DNA of 64,000 bases from an uncultured Saprospiraceae bacterium (GCA_943788055.1 CALSOU010000005.1:1-64000), one strand, 5' to 3'; shown: positions 36,067 through 46,311, counted from the first letter of the stretch. The notes: generated from the letters alone by a model not told the origin. A program made the numbers and translations.

Positions 36067-37206
36067 CTAGGTCTTGATGGGTTTTGAAATAGCGAATATT
36101 GTCTGTAGGGTTTGCCACACTTCTTGGAAGCTACTTATTTCGATTTTCTCGAGCGAATCCTCGATAAATACTTTATTTTGATTCTGGCTCAAAATAGCAT
36201 TGGTGGTTTCGATTGATAATTTGCTTTGTTCTATAGAGTGAAAGCCTATAATATCGATTGTTCTTGCTAGGTATTCTTGTTCGGTTTGACCAGGGGTTGG
36301 CACCAATATTACTTTTGAAAGACCCAAGCGATAGAAGTCCATCAAGGAGCTATAGCCAGACCTAGCAATCACCCATTCAGATTGGCTAAGAGCAGTAAGA
36401 ATTTGTTCTGAGTCCGCAAGGGAATATATATTTACAAATGAGGGAATACTTGAGTTAACAACTGAGTTAGTACCTCTTATGAGCGTGAAGGACTCATTTG
36501 GATTTCGTTGATGTCTATTTTTGAATAGTTCCAAAACTTGATTTTCGAAACGAGTTCTAGCAGGTTCTGGTCCTGATAAGATCGCTATAAATTTATAGGT
36601 TGTAGCACTGCTTTTAGTTAGGGTTTCGAATCTGCTTTGGATACCGATAAAATATCTTTTGAAAACAGAGTTATCGACACTTAGTTTTTTAGATAGTTTG
36701 ATATTTTCATCATCTGGAATGAGCATAGCATCAAATTTCCGAATGAATCGCTGGTTAATTTTGGACGGAAGTCCCAACTTTCTTCCTTTCGAACCTAGGA
36801 TATTCCATTGGTGACCAATGAAGAAGCAGGGAACACTAGAAACTAGACAACCATAACGGTTATCTGAGAAGCAAGCAACAGGCCTATGTTTAGAAACTAG
36901 TTGCTTGAAGGTACGCTTTTCTTTTCGATAAGCATTGTAAATGGTAGGAATTTGCGTTGTGATATTCCATACCATAGAATCAGACTTGTAACTGATATTG
37001 TAAGGGGGTAGATACTCGTAATTGAGGTCGTGATTCGCTTTCAGTTCCTTTTCAAGAAATGTAACAACCGGACCATTCGTGCAGACCACTACATTGTAAC
37101 CTTCATCTAGAAGTAGCTTAATAATAGGAATAGAGCGTGATGCGTGCCCTAGTCCCCAATATAGGATAGCGAATAATATAGTAGGCTTATCATGTTGAAT
37201 AACCAT
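36067..37206 (-). CDS. GT-B glycosyltransferase, MurG/UGT-like
   Basis: The 379-residue protein has the N-terminal motif ILFAILYWGLGHASRSIPII and a C-terminal donor site WVIARSGYSSLMDFYRLG with VPTPGQTEQEYLAR, which places it near the GT1/GT28-like transferases. The protein has no signal peptide. It lies just upstream of the polysaccharide regulator on the same strand but before the operator-like repeat, so it may be a separate unit; a role in the same glycan or in a glycolipid are both possible. Confidence 0.8.
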   Translation of the reverse strand: MVIQHDKPTILFAILYWGLGHASRSIPIIKLLLDEGYNVVVCTNGPVVTFLEKELKANHDLNYEYLPPYNISYKSDSMVWNITTQIPTIYNAYRKEKRTFKQLVSKHRPVACFSDNRYGCLVSSVPCFFIGHQWNILGSKGRKLGLPSKINQRFIRKFDAMLIPDDENIKLSKKLSVDNSVFKRYFIGIQSRFETLTKSSATTYKFIAILSGPEPARTRFENQVLELFKNRHQRNPNESFTLIRGTNSVVNSSIPSFVNIYSLADSEQILTALSQSEWVIARSGYSSLMDFYRLGLSKVILVPTPGQTEQEYLARTIDIIGFHSIEQSKLSIETTNAILSQNQNKVFIEDSLEKIEISSFQEVWQTLQTIFAISKPIKT

Positions 37207-37254
37207 TCATTAGATTATGCCTTAAAAATAGTGTAATCTAAAAGATTTTTGAGC

Positions 37255-40167
37255 CTATCGGGTAAGTGTAAGATTACCTTGTATGACTTTTTCAATGCCT
37301 AAGGTTTCCACTACAGCAAAGTAAACATAAACACCTTGTTGAGCAGATTGTCCTCGATGAGTACCATCCCATCCCCATTCTGACAATGGGCTTCCGTTAT
37401 CAACATTGTCGATTTGATAAACTTTGCTTCCCCAGCGATCGTAAATCTTAAATTCTTTAATCTCACCTGGAAGGTCTTGAGAAAAGAAACCAAAATAATC
37501 GTTAACTCCATCTTGGTTGGGAGTGAAAGCTGTCGGAAGATAGTAATCAAAATCTTCATCTAAGACAATCGGAATAGTTCGTATGACGATACAGCCATTT
37601 TCATCGATAACTTCCAACGTTATAATATCATTTTCAAGTAGCGTGAAACTCAGGTTATCACCCGTTCCGATTAGTTCATTTTCTTGATTATACCAATTGA
37701 TTTCAGAGATAATCACTGTACTTGTGATGCTAGCTGTAAAGTCTACAAGTTCGTTATATGTGGCATTTGAAGGACCATTTATTATCGCATCAAATTCACC
37801 AGGTGCAATAAGCTCGACCTTTTGTTTAACTTCACATCCATTTGCATCTACAGCTAATATCTCGTATTCAGCAGGTTTCAGATTTTCAATCATTTCAGAT
37901 GTTAGTTCGCCATTTAGATAATAGCTGAAAGGACCAACACCTCCTTCTACCTCAAGAATGTCTATTTGTCCATCATTTATTCCAAAGCATAACGGAGACT
38001 GCGCATCTAATTCAATAGCAGTTGGAACCGCTGAATTTGCGATTACTTCTATTGTATCAAGACCAACACAACCTGTTGTATTATCAATTACTTCCACAAC
38101 ATATTGTCCTACAGAACCAACGTCAATTGTAGATAAATCTGTATCACTAAGAATTAGTCCATCATTTGTGGTCCAACTAAGAGAATAATTGTCACTTTGA
38201 TCGTATTCAACCTCAATTGTTATTTCTTCTGTGTTGCAAGCCCATTCATCTGCTGGAACTTTTGTGACTTCTGGATCTTCAAAATTCCCTAGTATTTCAA
38301 AAATTTCTTTGTAGTCACATCCTGAAGTCGCAAATAATGTCAAGGTGTATATACCGGGAACTGAAGTTGTTGGATTAGGGCTATCATCTTCGAAATCTTG
38401 AGCACCTGTCCACAGGATCGAATCTACGGTAACTTGAGCTAGGAAAGACAAGGTTGTTTGAGCAACATTACAATCTAGGTCATTCCAAGAGATATTTACC
38501 TCAACCGGTGGAAAATCAGACTCTACCTCCTGGGTTTGAATGCTTGTACATCCATTTGAACCTGTCACAGTAACAGAATATGTTCCCTCTTTCGTTGCTT
38601 GGACGGTTACTAGGTCATTTTGCAATAAGGCTGAGTCTGAAGGTCCATCCCACTCGTAAGCAATTATGCTGTCAGTCGAAACAACAGAAAGATCAACTAT
38701 TTGATCAGAGCAAGTTAAAATCTCGCTTGTAGTCGTGAAGTCTGGTGTGCTGAAGTCGCTTGAAATATTAAAAAACACCGTGTCGCCACAGATTCCATTA
38801 AAATCTTCCGATGAAACAACAAAGTAGTAATTACCGATTGCATCAATATCAGCAGAAAGTGTAGTTGAAATCTCGACGTCTGCCGAATTATAATATGAAA
38901 AAGCAAGATCACCAGAATAATTGGTTACAATTGAATGTTGAACCTTGACGGTATTATTGAGGCAGGTAATTTCTGGATAATTGTCAGCAGTAATTGTGAG
39001 ACTGAAGTCCTTAATACTAAACTCAAGTGTTTTAGAACAGTCCAAAGCACTTATAATAGAGTAGTCAATTCGATCACAGTATTCGACACCTTCTAGCGTA
39101 AAGCATTCCCCAGGACACAAGTAGATATTACCAAGTTCTTCAATTTCTCCTCCGCCAATCTTTACTGTATCAATTGTAAGCACGCATGCAACTTCGTCCA
39201 AACAAGAATATACACCTTCTGTACCAACTAGATTACCGCATATTTCAATGAACTCTCCTGGACAAAGAAATGTAGTTTCGATAAGTGTATCGATGAAATC
39301 TATCGCAATACTTATTGGTTCTGGGTCTTCGCACATTCCGTCTGCACATGCGAGTAAGAATGGGTGTATATGTCGTTCGACTGAGATTGTGTACGCACCT
39401 TCAGCTAGAAATTGTATATCAACGTAGGGGCCATCACTAGCACCCAAAAATTGGAATGTATTCGGTTCAATCGTCCATTCATAACAAGTCCAGCCATTTT
39501 CGTAAAGATCATCCAAGTCACCTGAAATAGAACTTATATCGCAATCAGAAACTTCATATGAGTAGACTACATCTGGTTGATTACAGAAATCTCCGGTGGG
39601 TCCAGAAATAGCATTGTCTGTTGGATTTTCAGTATCTAATGTGAATTCATCATTGCAAATTCCTGAAATTACATTTATTTCAAAGTCACAGATACTACCC
39701 CCATACCCGTCGACGATGAGATAATAAATATTTCCAGGAATAAAAGAGTCAAATGATAGATTGATGTCTTGATCCGAACCATCATCGAAACAAGCAACAC
39801 TTTCCCCCTCCATACACTCGGAATACATGGCGACTTGAAGACCCATAAAGTTGTTTACACCAGGTTGACAATTGCTAGGAATTATGGTAATAGAAGCAAT
39901 AGTCTCGCAAGGAATGAAGCTAAACCAAACTGGATTTTCTATCGTTCCACCGCTTGCACATAGATTTGCAAACTGAGGTGCTGGATTTGTAAGAGGTAGA
40001 GTTCCCACATATCCATCAATTAGATCATTACATAGATATAACGAAGACTCACAAGACAAGCCATCAATAACATCTGGAAAATCACATTGCGCGTTTACGT
40101 ATGTACCCATAGTACAGACAGAAAGCAATAATGCTACAAAGTAGTTTCTTGAGAGTAATCTCGACAT
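37255..40167 (-). CDS. large secreted protein with T9SS type B (gliding-associated) C-terminus
   Basis: I start at the ATG at 40167, because MSRLLSRNYFVALLLSVCTMG then forms a signal peptide ending in NAQ; the longer frame to 40260 adds a non-signal extension. The 970-residue product is rich in Cys-containing and immunoglobulin-like beta domains (TFLCPGEFIEICGNL, QSPLCFGINDGQIDILEVEG). It ends with the gliding-motility-associated C-terminal domain YYLPTAFTPNQDGVND, IYDRWGSKVYQ, GVYVYFAVVE. This marks it for T9SS export and surface attachment. An adhesin or surface-layer role is likely. Confidence 0.88.
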   Translation of the reverse strand: MSRLLSRNYFVALLLSVCTMGTYVNAQCDFPDVIDGLSCESSLYLCNDLIDGYVGTLPLTNPAPQFANLCASGGTIENPVWFSFIPCETIASITIIPSNCQPGVNNFMGLQVAMYSECMEGESVACFDDGSDQDINLSFDSFIPGNIYYLIVDGYGGSICDFEINVISGICNDEFTLDTENPTDNAISGPTGDFCNQPDVVYSYEVSDCDISSISGDLDDLYENGWTCYEWTIEPNTFQFLGASDGPYVDIQFLAEGAYTISVERHIHPFLLACADGMCEDPEPISIAIDFIDTLIETTFLCPGEFIEICGNLVGTEGVYSCLDEVACVLTIDTVKIGGGEIEELGNIYLCPGECFTLEGVEYCDRIDYSIISALDCSKTLEFSIKDFSLTITADNYPEITCLNNTVKVQHSIVTNYSGDLAFSYYNSADVEISTTLSADIDAIGNYYFVVSSEDFNGICGDTVFFNISSDFSTPDFTTTSEILTCSDQIVDLSVVSTDSIIAYEWDGPSDSALLQNDLVTVQATKEGTYSVTVTGSNGCTSIQTQEVESDFPPVEVNISWNDLDCNVAQTTLSFLAQVTVDSILWTGAQDFEDDSPNPTTSVPGIYTLTLFATSGCDYKEIFEILGNFEDPEVTKVPADEWACNTEEITIEVEYDQSDNYSLSWTTNDGLILSDTDLSTIDVGSVGQYVVEVIDNTTGCVGLDTIEVIANSAVPTAIELDAQSPLCFGINDGQIDILEVEGGVGPFSYYLNGELTSEMIENLKPAEYEILAVDANGCEVKQKVELIAPGEFDAIINGPSNATYNELVDFTASITSTVIISEINWYNQENELIGTGDNLSFTLLENDIITLEVIDENGCIVIRTIPIVLDEDFDYYLPTAFTPNQDGVNDYFGFFSQDLPGEIKEFKIYDRWGSKVYQIDNVDNGSPLSEWGWDGTHRGQSAQQGVYVYFAVVETLGIEKVIQGNLTLTR

Positions 40168-40315
40168 AAAGTTGGGTATACGTTCATTACAGGGATTCGT
40201 CGTACAGTTTGACGTAACCTGAGAAAATAACGCTGCGTTGCTCACAATAGTATGATTCATCTAGTTTCTTATTCGTATTTTCGGTTTAAAAGGAAATGCA
40301 TCCTAGTTCTCATTT

Positions 40316-40335
40316 TTTTGGGCTGGGGCCCAAAA
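40316..40335. repeat. GGGCT/GCCCAAAA palindromic element
   Basis: TTTTGGGC and GCCCAAAA form perfect eight-base arms around a four-base loop, between two minus-strand genes. The sequence is related to copies at 16490, 29588 and 49405. On the minus strand it is followed by A, not T, so it is not a standard terminator for trhO. Confidence 0.6.
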
Positions 40336-40386
40336 GCAGTACTATTGGTTTTAACTATTTTTTTATAATTCTATACTTACTTCTTA

Positions 40387-41433
40387 TTATTCAACCACCA
40401 AGGGTTCATCTTTTCGATGTGCCTTATATCTACCTTTACCAAATTTTGTGCCATTGAATTCAATCTTTCCTTTCAAAGCGTCAATTTTCTCTTGAGGCAA
40501 GGAATTGAAATCAGAGCATTTCTTTGAACAGCATGCATTGTACTTCTCTGCGCAAGAAGGACATTGTATAAATAATATATGGCAAGCATCATTGGCACAG
40601 TTGGTATGGTCATCACATTCAGAACCACATTGATGACACCGTGCAATTACCTCTTCACTAATACGCTCACCAAGACGTTCGTCAAATACAAAGTTTTTCC
40701 CTACAAACTTATTAGTCAAGCCTTCTTCATTCACTTGTCTTGCATATTCTATGATTCCACCTTCTACTTGATATACTTTCTTGAACCCCTTGTGCTTCAT
40801 ATAAGCAGAAGCCTTTTCGCAACGTATACCACCGGTGCAATACATAATCACGTCCTTATCTTTATCCTCTTCGAGTATGTCTGCTACGATTGGTAGAGAT
40901 TCGCGAAATGTTTCAACATCTGGAAGGATCGCTCCTTTAAAATGTCCCACTTCACTTTCGTAGTGATTTCTCATATCAACTACAATTGTATCTTCTTGGT
41001 CTGTGAGCTCGTTAAACTCTCTAGCGCTCAGGTGTTTACCTTTATCGGTGACATTAAAACTTTTGTCGTCAAGACCATCTGCCACTATCTTTGCTCTAAC
41101 TTTGATTGTTAAAGTAAAGAAAGATTTTCCATCATCATCAATTGCGACATTGAGACGGATTTCCTCTAAGAAGTCAATGGAGTTGATTGCGCTTTTAAAA
41201 TCTTCAAGTCTAGAATCAGGTACGGAGATTTGACCATTGATGCCTTCTTCAGCTACATAGATCCGTCCGAAGACTTCACATTCTGCTAGAATCACAAAAA
41301 GATGATCTCTAAATAAACTCGGGTTGGTGATTTGAGCGTATTGGTAGAAAGATAAAGTTATTCTTTTTTCAGTACTTTCTACTAATTTCTGTTTAAGTAG
41401 ACGACGGTCCACTTTGTTGTATAATGCTTTCAT
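40387..41433 (-). CDS. trhO: tRNA uridine(34) hydroxylase (rhodanese family)
   Basis: The start is the ATG at 41433 (MKALYNKVDRRLLKQKL), not the TTG at 41448. The 348-residue protein has the N-terminal acylphosphatase-like region with EEGINGQISVP, the rhodanese domain with active-site Cys in MYCTGGIRCEKASAYMKHKG, and a Cys-rich C-terminus (CHQCGSECDDHTNC, CPSCAEKYNACCSKKC) probably binding metal. TrhO (YceA) uses oxygen to hydroxylate uridine 34 of certain tRNAs. It is a stand-alone housekeeping gene. Confidence 0.93.
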   Translation of the reverse strand: MKALYNKVDRRLLKQKLVESTEKRITLSFYQYAQITNPSLFRDHLFVILAECEVFGRIYVAEEGINGQISVPDSRLEDFKSAINSIDFLEEIRLNVAIDDDGKSFFTLTIKVRAKIVADGLDDKSFNVTDKGKHLSAREFNELTDQEDTIVVDMRNHYESEVGHFKGAILPDVETFRESLPIVADILEEDKDKDVIMYCTGGIRCEKASAYMKHKGFKKVYQVEGGIIEYARQVNEEGLTNKFVGKNFVFDERLGERISEEVIARCHQCGSECDDHTNCANDACHILFIQCPSCAEKYNACCSKKCSDFNSLPQEKIDALKGKIEFNGTKFGKGRYKAHRKDEPLVVE

Positions 41434-41554
41434 TGTTTTTCGATCCAATTGCAGGTTAGACGAATAATACTTTTCACCAGAAAAGCGACCGCAAAATTAA
41501 GACTTTTTCAATGGGTTTATCTATAAAATTAATGATTTTGTACACAACAAAAGC

Positions 41555-41581
41555 TTGATGTGGATCATTATACTATTTTTG
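41555..41581 (+). promoter_or_regulatory. promoter of lspA
   Basis: TTG at 41555-41557 and TATTTTTG at 41574-41581 are 16 bases apart and match the Bacteroidota TTG / TAnnTTTG consensus. The -7 element ends 23 bases before the lspA start. Confidence 0.55.
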
Positions 41582-41604
41582 TTCTGTAACAATTTTTATA
41601 TACC

Positions 41605-42270
41605 GTGAAACGTACTACACTCGCAATCTTGGTGATCTTTGGTGTTTTAATCATTGATCAAGCTCTAAAGGTATACATAAAAACAAATTTTTACTACGGT
41701 GAAGCAGTTCATATTTTTGGATTTGATTGGGCGCAATTGAAGTTTGTTGAAAACGAAGGAATGGCATTTGGTTTTTCTTACGGCGGTGTTACGGGGAAAT
41801 ACGTACTTAGTATTTTTCGAGTATTGATGGCGGGATTTCTAGTATATTTTCTATCGCAATTAATAAGAAGTAAGGAGCCAAAAGGCTTTATTGCCAGTTT
41901 CTCATTAATCATAGCTGGAGCAATTGGTAATATACTAGACTCGCTCTATTTTGGAATTATCTTTGGAGCGAGCAATTATCATACAAGGAATGTAGCGGAA
42001 TTTTTGCCTGAAGGTGGCGGATATTCTGGGTTTTTGCAGGGAAATGTTGTCGATATGTTTTACTTCCCGATGATTAAGTCGCATTTCCCCGAGTACTTTC
42101 CAATTTGGGGTGGTGAATATTTCGAGTTCTTTAGACCGATATTTAATGTTGCTGATGCCGCAATCTCTGTAGGTGTAGTTCTTATTTTAATCTTTTTTAG
42201 AAAGTACTTTACAAAGAAAAATACTGATCCAAAAAGTACTGTCAAAGAACCTTCAGCGGAGCAAGCGTAG
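41605..42270 (+). CDS. lspA: lipoprotein signal peptidase (signal peptidase II)
   Basis: The 221-residue inner-membrane aspartic protease cleaves signal peptides of lipoproteins. It has four predicted helices and the conserved blocks IIDQALKVYIKTN, FVENEGMAFGF, GAIGNILDSLYFG (first catalytic Asp region) and FNVADAAISVGV (second catalytic Asp). Bacteroidota forms are longer than the E. coli enzyme because of the loop between 120 and 165, as here. The start is GTG. The promoter at 41555 precedes it. Confidence 0.95.
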   Translation: MKRTTLAILVIFGVLIIDQALKVYIKTNFYYGEAVHIFGFDWAQLKFVENEGMAFGFSYGGVTGKYVLSIFRVLMAGFLVYFLSQLIRSKEPKGFIASFSLIIAGAIGNILDSLYFGIIFGASNYHTRNVAEFLPEGGGYSGFLQGNVVDMFYFPMIKSHFPEYFPIWGGEYFEFFRPIFNVADAAISVGVVLILIFFRKYFTKKNTDPKSTVKEPSAEQA

Positions 42271-42363
42271 TGCTTTCAATTTGAGCTGTAATTAATAGCA
42301 ACCGCGGATTACTGGAAAGAGTGACAATCTTTTTGTGCGTAAGCCCGATTATCGTAAGCGTTA

Positions 42364-42855
42364 TTATTTGTTGGAGGGAACTATATTTCTATCAAAGCGC
42401 TTTCCAAAGTGTTGAACCCAATAGATACCTGCTTTTGCCACAGCAACTTCTTCAACTTCTGGGTTCATCAACATCATACAGTGAGTTTTACTTTCAATCC
42501 AGTTTCGCATTACTTCGTCAAACGTACGTTGTCCTGAACCTAAGTTTTCTCCGCAATAAGACCAAGAATATCCTACTGCGTCAATTCGGTCTCCAATATC
42601 TTTTCCAGTTGGCGAATAATGAGAGAAATAGTCTTTCTCTTTCATATCCTCTGCATGGTATAACGCAGATGTCATTAACGTTGAACTCCACTCTAATGGA
42701 GCGACTGGTGGCATAAAACGATCTTGACAAACGCAACCCTTACTACGCAACTTATTGATCTTTTTGAGCATAACTTCTTGTCGAGTACTTTGAGCAGGGA
42801 GCTCTGTACTTGTCGCGTAGCTTACTAACAAAAAAAGAAAAATGAACCGTTTCAT
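42364..42855 (-). CDS. CAP-domain (SCP/PR-1-like) secreted protein
   Basis: I start at ATG 42855, since the frame upstream begins only with TTG. The 163-residue product has a signal peptide (MKRFIFLFLLVSYATSTELPAQS) and one CAP domain: LEWSSTLMTSALYHAEDM, DYFSHYSPTGKDIGDRI, SWSYCGENLGSG, WIESKTHCMMLMNPEVEEV and GIYWVQHFGK. Bacterial CAP proteins are exported and of unclear function. Two Cys pairs could form disulfides. It is convergent with lspA. Confidence 0.88.
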   Translation of the reverse strand: MKRFIFLFLLVSYATSTELPAQSTRQEVMLKKINKLRSKGCVCQDRFMPPVAPLEWSSTLMTSALYHAEDMKEKDYFSHYSPTGKDIGDRIDAVGYSWSYCGENLGSGQRTFDEVMRNWIESKTHCMMLMNPEVEEVAVAKAGIYWVQHFGKRFDRNIVPSNK

Positions 42856-42974
42856 AAGTATCAATTCTAAAGGCTTATTGCCATAAACTTAAGACATTGA
42901 ACTTTTGTTGCGAAAAGTAACAGAGAAGAAAGTTGATATCAAGGTATTTAACTATCAATTAACAACTTGAAGTC

Positions 42975-43002
42975 TTGTGAAGGATTTTATTCCGTAAATT
43001 TG
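42975..43002 (+). promoter_or_regulatory. promoter of the mgsA-uvrC unit
   Basis: TTG at 42975-42977 and TAAATTTG at 42995-43002 are 17 bases apart, a good match to the Bacteroidota consensus. The -7 element lies about 88 bases before the mgsA ATG, leaving a moderately long leader. Confidence 0.55.
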
Positions 43003-43089
43003 TCTGCGACAAAGTGTTGTTATTTAAGTACAGAAGTTGATTCACAAAGTATCAAATAACACTGAAAACCAACTAAGTAAAAACATACA

Positions 43090-43464
43090 ATGAAACGAAT
43101 TGCCTTGATTGCGCACGATGGAAAGAAGGCTGAATTAATTAACTTCATTCTTCAGAACAATGCCTATCTCAAAGATGCAGATCTTTTTGCAACAGGTACT
43201 ACTGGTAATCATATAGAAGAGGCTGGTTTTGAAGTTACGAAGTATATGTCTGGACCTTTAGGTGGAGATGCGCAGATAGCTGCACTCGTAGCTACGGGAG
43301 AAATGGATATGGTTTTTTTCTTTAGAGATCCACTTGATAAGCATCCACATGAGCCAGACGTACAAATGTTAATGCGCCAATGTGATGTGCATAATGTTCC
43401 TCTAGCTACAAATATGGCAAGCGCTAAATTAATGATTTTGGGCATGCAGTATAGGGAAAGTTAG
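43090..43464 (+). CDS. mgsA: methylglyoxal synthase
   Basis: The 124-residue enzyme converts dihydroxyacetone phosphate to methylglyoxal and phosphate, a bypass of lower glycolysis. Signature blocks are IALIAHDGKKAELINFI, ATGTTGNHIEE, SGPLGGDAQIAA with the catalytic Asp, and HPHEPDVQMLMRQCDVHNVPLATN. It is compact, without N- or C-terminal extensions. uvrC follows after 33 bases on the same strand and is probably co-transcribed. Confidence 0.94.
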   Translation: MKRIALIAHDGKKAELINFILQNNAYLKDADLFATGTTGNHIEEAGFEVTKYMSGPLGGDAQIAALVATGEMDMVFFFRDPLDKHPHEPDVQMLMRQCDVHNVPLATNMASAKLMILGMQYRES

Positions 43465-43497
43465 TACAGATTAACTTGACAAACAAAACAGCTATAC

Positions 43498-45294
43498 TTG
43501 ACGGATAAAGATTACAAACAAATAAGTGATACGATACCAAAACAGCCAGGAGTCTACCGATTCTTGGATGAGGATGGCACTATTTTGTATGTAGGAAAAG
43601 CGAAAGTGCTAAAAAACCGCCTTTCATCTTACTTTGGAAGCAAGAAGAATATGGCTTACAAAACTCGAACAATGGTCAGAAATGCTGATCATATTGAGTT
43701 TACAATTGTCGATACTGAACAAGATGCATTGCTACTCGAGAATACATTAATCAAGAAATTTCAACCTCGGTATAATGTGATGTTGAAAGATGGCAAAAAC
43801 TACAGTTATATATGTATTAAGAAAGAGCCATTTCCCAGAGTTTTCTTTACGAGAAAATTGATCAGAGATGGTTCTACATATTTTGGACCTTATACTTCAA
43901 AACACCGTATCAATATTATTCTTGATTTAATCAAGAAATTGTTTCAGCTACGAACTTGCTGGTTACCCTTGAATGAAAAGAATATTGAAGCGGGGAAGTT
44001 TAAGATTTGTCTAGAATATCACATAAAGAATTGCGCAGGACCATGTGAGGGATTAGAGTCTGAAGAAGACTATAATAATAAGATCGATCAAATAAAGAAT
44101 ATTTTGAATGGGAGCTTTGGAACAGTAAAGCAATTCATCCAGAACGAAATGCAAAAACATGCGGAGGCGATGGAATTTGAAGAAGCTCAAATTCTAAAGT
44201 CCAAGCTAGAGGCATTCGAAGATTACCAAGCAAAGTCTACCGTGGTCAGCACCTCAGTGAAAGATCTTGATGTATTTAGTTTTGTGGACGATGATAAGCA
44301 TGCTTATGTGAATTATCTAAAAATCATGAATGGCGCAATTATCAACACAGATACAGTTGAGTTGACAAAAAACTTGAATGAAGAGAAAGAAGATATATTG
44401 CTATATGGAATTGAGAAATTAAGAGAGAAATTCAAAAGCTTTGCTCCCGAGATAGTTGTTCCGTTTGACCTTGGATGGTTGATTGAAGATGTGAAAATCA
44501 CGGTTCCTCAAATAGGGGACAAGAAGAAGTTGTTGGATCTATCTCAAAAAAACGTTACATATTTCCGATTGCAAATGAAGAAAGATGCAATAAATAGGGC
44601 TAAAAAGGTGACGAGTAGTGAGCGCATCCTAAAGACAATGCAAGAAGATTTACATATGGATGTGGTGCCATTCCATATTGAGTGTTTTGATAACTCCAAT
44701 ATACAGGGGACAAACCCTGTTTCAAGCTGTGTAGTTTTCAAAAACGCAAAACCTTCCAAAAGAGATTATCGTAAATTCAATATCAAAACTGTTGTTGGTC
44801 CAGATGATTTTGCTTCAATGAAAGAGGTTGTTTACCGGAGGTATAAACGGTTAAAGGAAGAGGGTGATGACTTGCCTCAGCTGGTCATCATAGATGGTGG
44901 AAAAGGTCAACTTTCAGCTGCATATGAAATTCTAAAAGACCTTGATCTTCATGAAAAGATCTTAATGATTGGAATTGCTAAGAGGCTGGAGGAAATCTTT
45001 TTTCCTGAAGATCCGATTCCACTATATATTAATAAGAAAAGTGAGACTCTTAAGATAATTCAACATGCAAGAAATGAAGCGCACCGATTTGCGATTACAT
45101 TTCATCGTGATCAACGATCTAGAAATGCTTTTGGAACGGAGCTTTCAGAAATTAAAGGGATAGGAGAAAAGACAGCAAATAAGCTTTTGATTCACTATGG
45201 ATCTGTTTCGAAAATCAAACGATCAACTCGTGGTGAGTTAGAGAATGTGATTGGCAAGGCTTACGCCAAAATTGTGTGCGAGCACTACAAGTAA
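43498..45294 (+). CDS. uvrC: excinuclease ABC subunit C
   Basis: The 598-residue nuclease makes both incisions in nucleotide excision repair. It has the GIY-YIG domain (GVYRFLDEDGTILYVGKAK, about 18-36), a Cys cluster (RTCWLP, CLEYHIKNCAGPCEG), the UVR domain that contacts UvrB (about 205-240), the RNase H-like nuclease domain (FDNSNIQGTNPVSSCVVF, IDGGKGQLSAA) and C-terminal helix-hairpin-helix motifs (IKGIGEKTANKLLIHYGS). The start is TTG at 43498, the only in-frame start that gives the full GIY-YIG domain. Confidence 0.96.
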   Translation: MTDKDYKQISDTIPKQPGVYRFLDEDGTILYVGKAKVLKNRLSSYFGSKKNMAYKTRTMVRNADHIEFTIVDTEQDALLLENTLIKKFQPRYNVMLKDGKNYSYICIKKEPFPRVFFTRKLIRDGSTYFGPYTSKHRINIILDLIKKLFQLRTCWLPLNEKNIEAGKFKICLEYHIKNCAGPCEGLESEEDYNNKIDQIKNILNGSFGTVKQFIQNEMQKHAEAMEFEEAQILKSKLEAFEDYQAKSTVVSTSVKDLDVFSFVDDDKHAYVNYLKIMNGAIINTDTVELTKNLNEEKEDILLYGIEKLREKFKSFAPEIVVPFDLGWLIEDVKITVPQIGDKKKLLDLSQKNVTYFRLQMKKDAINRAKKVTSSERILKTMQEDLHMDVVPFHIECFDNSNIQGTNPVSSCVVFKNAKPSKRDYRKFNIKTVVGPDDFASMKEVVYRRYKRLKEEGDDLPQLVIIDGGKGQLSAAYEILKDLDLHEKILMIGIAKRLEEIFFPEDPIPLYINKKSETLKIIQHARNEAHRFAITFHRDQRSRNAFGTELSEIKGIGEKTANKLLIHYGSVSKIKRSTRGELENVIGKAYAKIVCEHYK

Positions 45295-45320
45295 GCACTA
45301 GAAAACCCTGAAGATCAGTC

Positions 45321-46202
45321 TTAATTTCGACTATCTAATCCCCAATTTAGCTTTTTACGAATCGTGTTGATGAATGTTATGTCATCAAGTAATACAATGT
45401 TTGCAACAAAGTGATTCTTTTGCACGCGTAATTCTACTTTGGAAGTGACTTTTTCCGATCGAGCATCCAAAGTACACATGTAGTTCTTACTTCTGCCCTC
45501 GATATGGAATTCTATTTTGGAGTCATCAGAAACAACTAATGGTCGCACATTCAAATTGTGTGGAGCAACAGGCGTAATTACAAAATTGGAAGACGAAGGA
45601 AAAACGATCGGTCCACCGCAACTCAGAGAGTATCCTGTTGAACCTGTCGGAGTACTAACTACTAAACCATCTGCCCAATATGAATTGATAAAATCTCCAT
45701 TGATGTACGTATGAATTATCATCATGGAGGAAGTGTCTCGCTTATGTAGTGTAAAGTCGTTTAGAGCAAAAGGCAATCCTTTAAAGAGTGATTTGTTTGA
45801 ATTCAAACTGAGCATACTTCTTGGTTCAACTCTATATTCTTTCGAAAGTAACTTATCGATTGCATCTTCGATCCTCGTCTTTTCAATGGTTGCCATAAAT
45901 CCTAGACCTCCAAGGTTGATTCCACATATCGGAATTTCAGCTTCTTGCACAAGCGTTACAGCATTCAAGATGGTACCATCACCACCTAAACTAAAGACAA
46001 AATCAAAATCACCTTTTTCTACCTTGTCACCGTCATTTTTTGTCTCAAAATCTGCATACTCTGGATACTTTTTGAGTAGCATCGCATGGTATGGCGCATA
46101 AAAACCAAAGGTGATATTCTCTTGCTTTAATTTATTCAGTACTGTTTCAATGTAAAGCTTGTCAGCCGTTTTAAAACGTTGTGAATAAATAAGTACATGC
46201 AT
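45321..46202 (-). CDS. nadK: NAD kinase
   Basis: The 293-residue enzyme phosphorylates NAD to NADP in the cytoplasm. It has the nucleotide motif FSLGGDGTILNAV (GGDG at 73-76), GINLGGLGFMAT, and STPTGSTGYSLSCGGPIVFP with the conserved NE/TPTGS region, then SPVAPHNLNVRP-type sequence. The length and domain order are standard. It is convergent with uvrC at a 26-base gap and lies downstream of carB. Confidence 0.95.
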   Translation of the reverse strand: MHVLIYSQRFKTADKLYIETVLNKLKQENITFGFYAPYHAMLLKKYPEYADFETKNDGDKVEKGDFDFVFSLGGDGTILNAVTLVQEAEIPICGINLGGLGFMATIEKTRIEDAIDKLLSKEYRVEPRSMLSLNSNKSLFKGLPFALNDFTLHKRDTSSMMIIHTYINGDFINSYWADGLVVSTPTGSTGYSLSCGGPIVFPSSSNFVITPVAPHNLNVRPLVVSDDSKIEFHIEGRSKNYMCTLDARSEKVTSKVELRVQKNHFVANIVLLDDITFINTIRKKLNWGLDSRN

Positions 46203-46311
46203 AAGTTACGATTGTATACACGAATATACGGTGAAGCTATGATACTTTCACATCATCAACCAATTTTACTATTTCATTAAACTGAAATAGTCGACCAGCT
46301 CGAAATCTGGA

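Noticed and set aside
42975-43464. mgsA as the missing MGS-like domain of CarB
   Set aside because: The nearby mgsA has the full methylglyoxal synthase active-site pattern and is a stand-alone enzyme, not a detached CarB domain.
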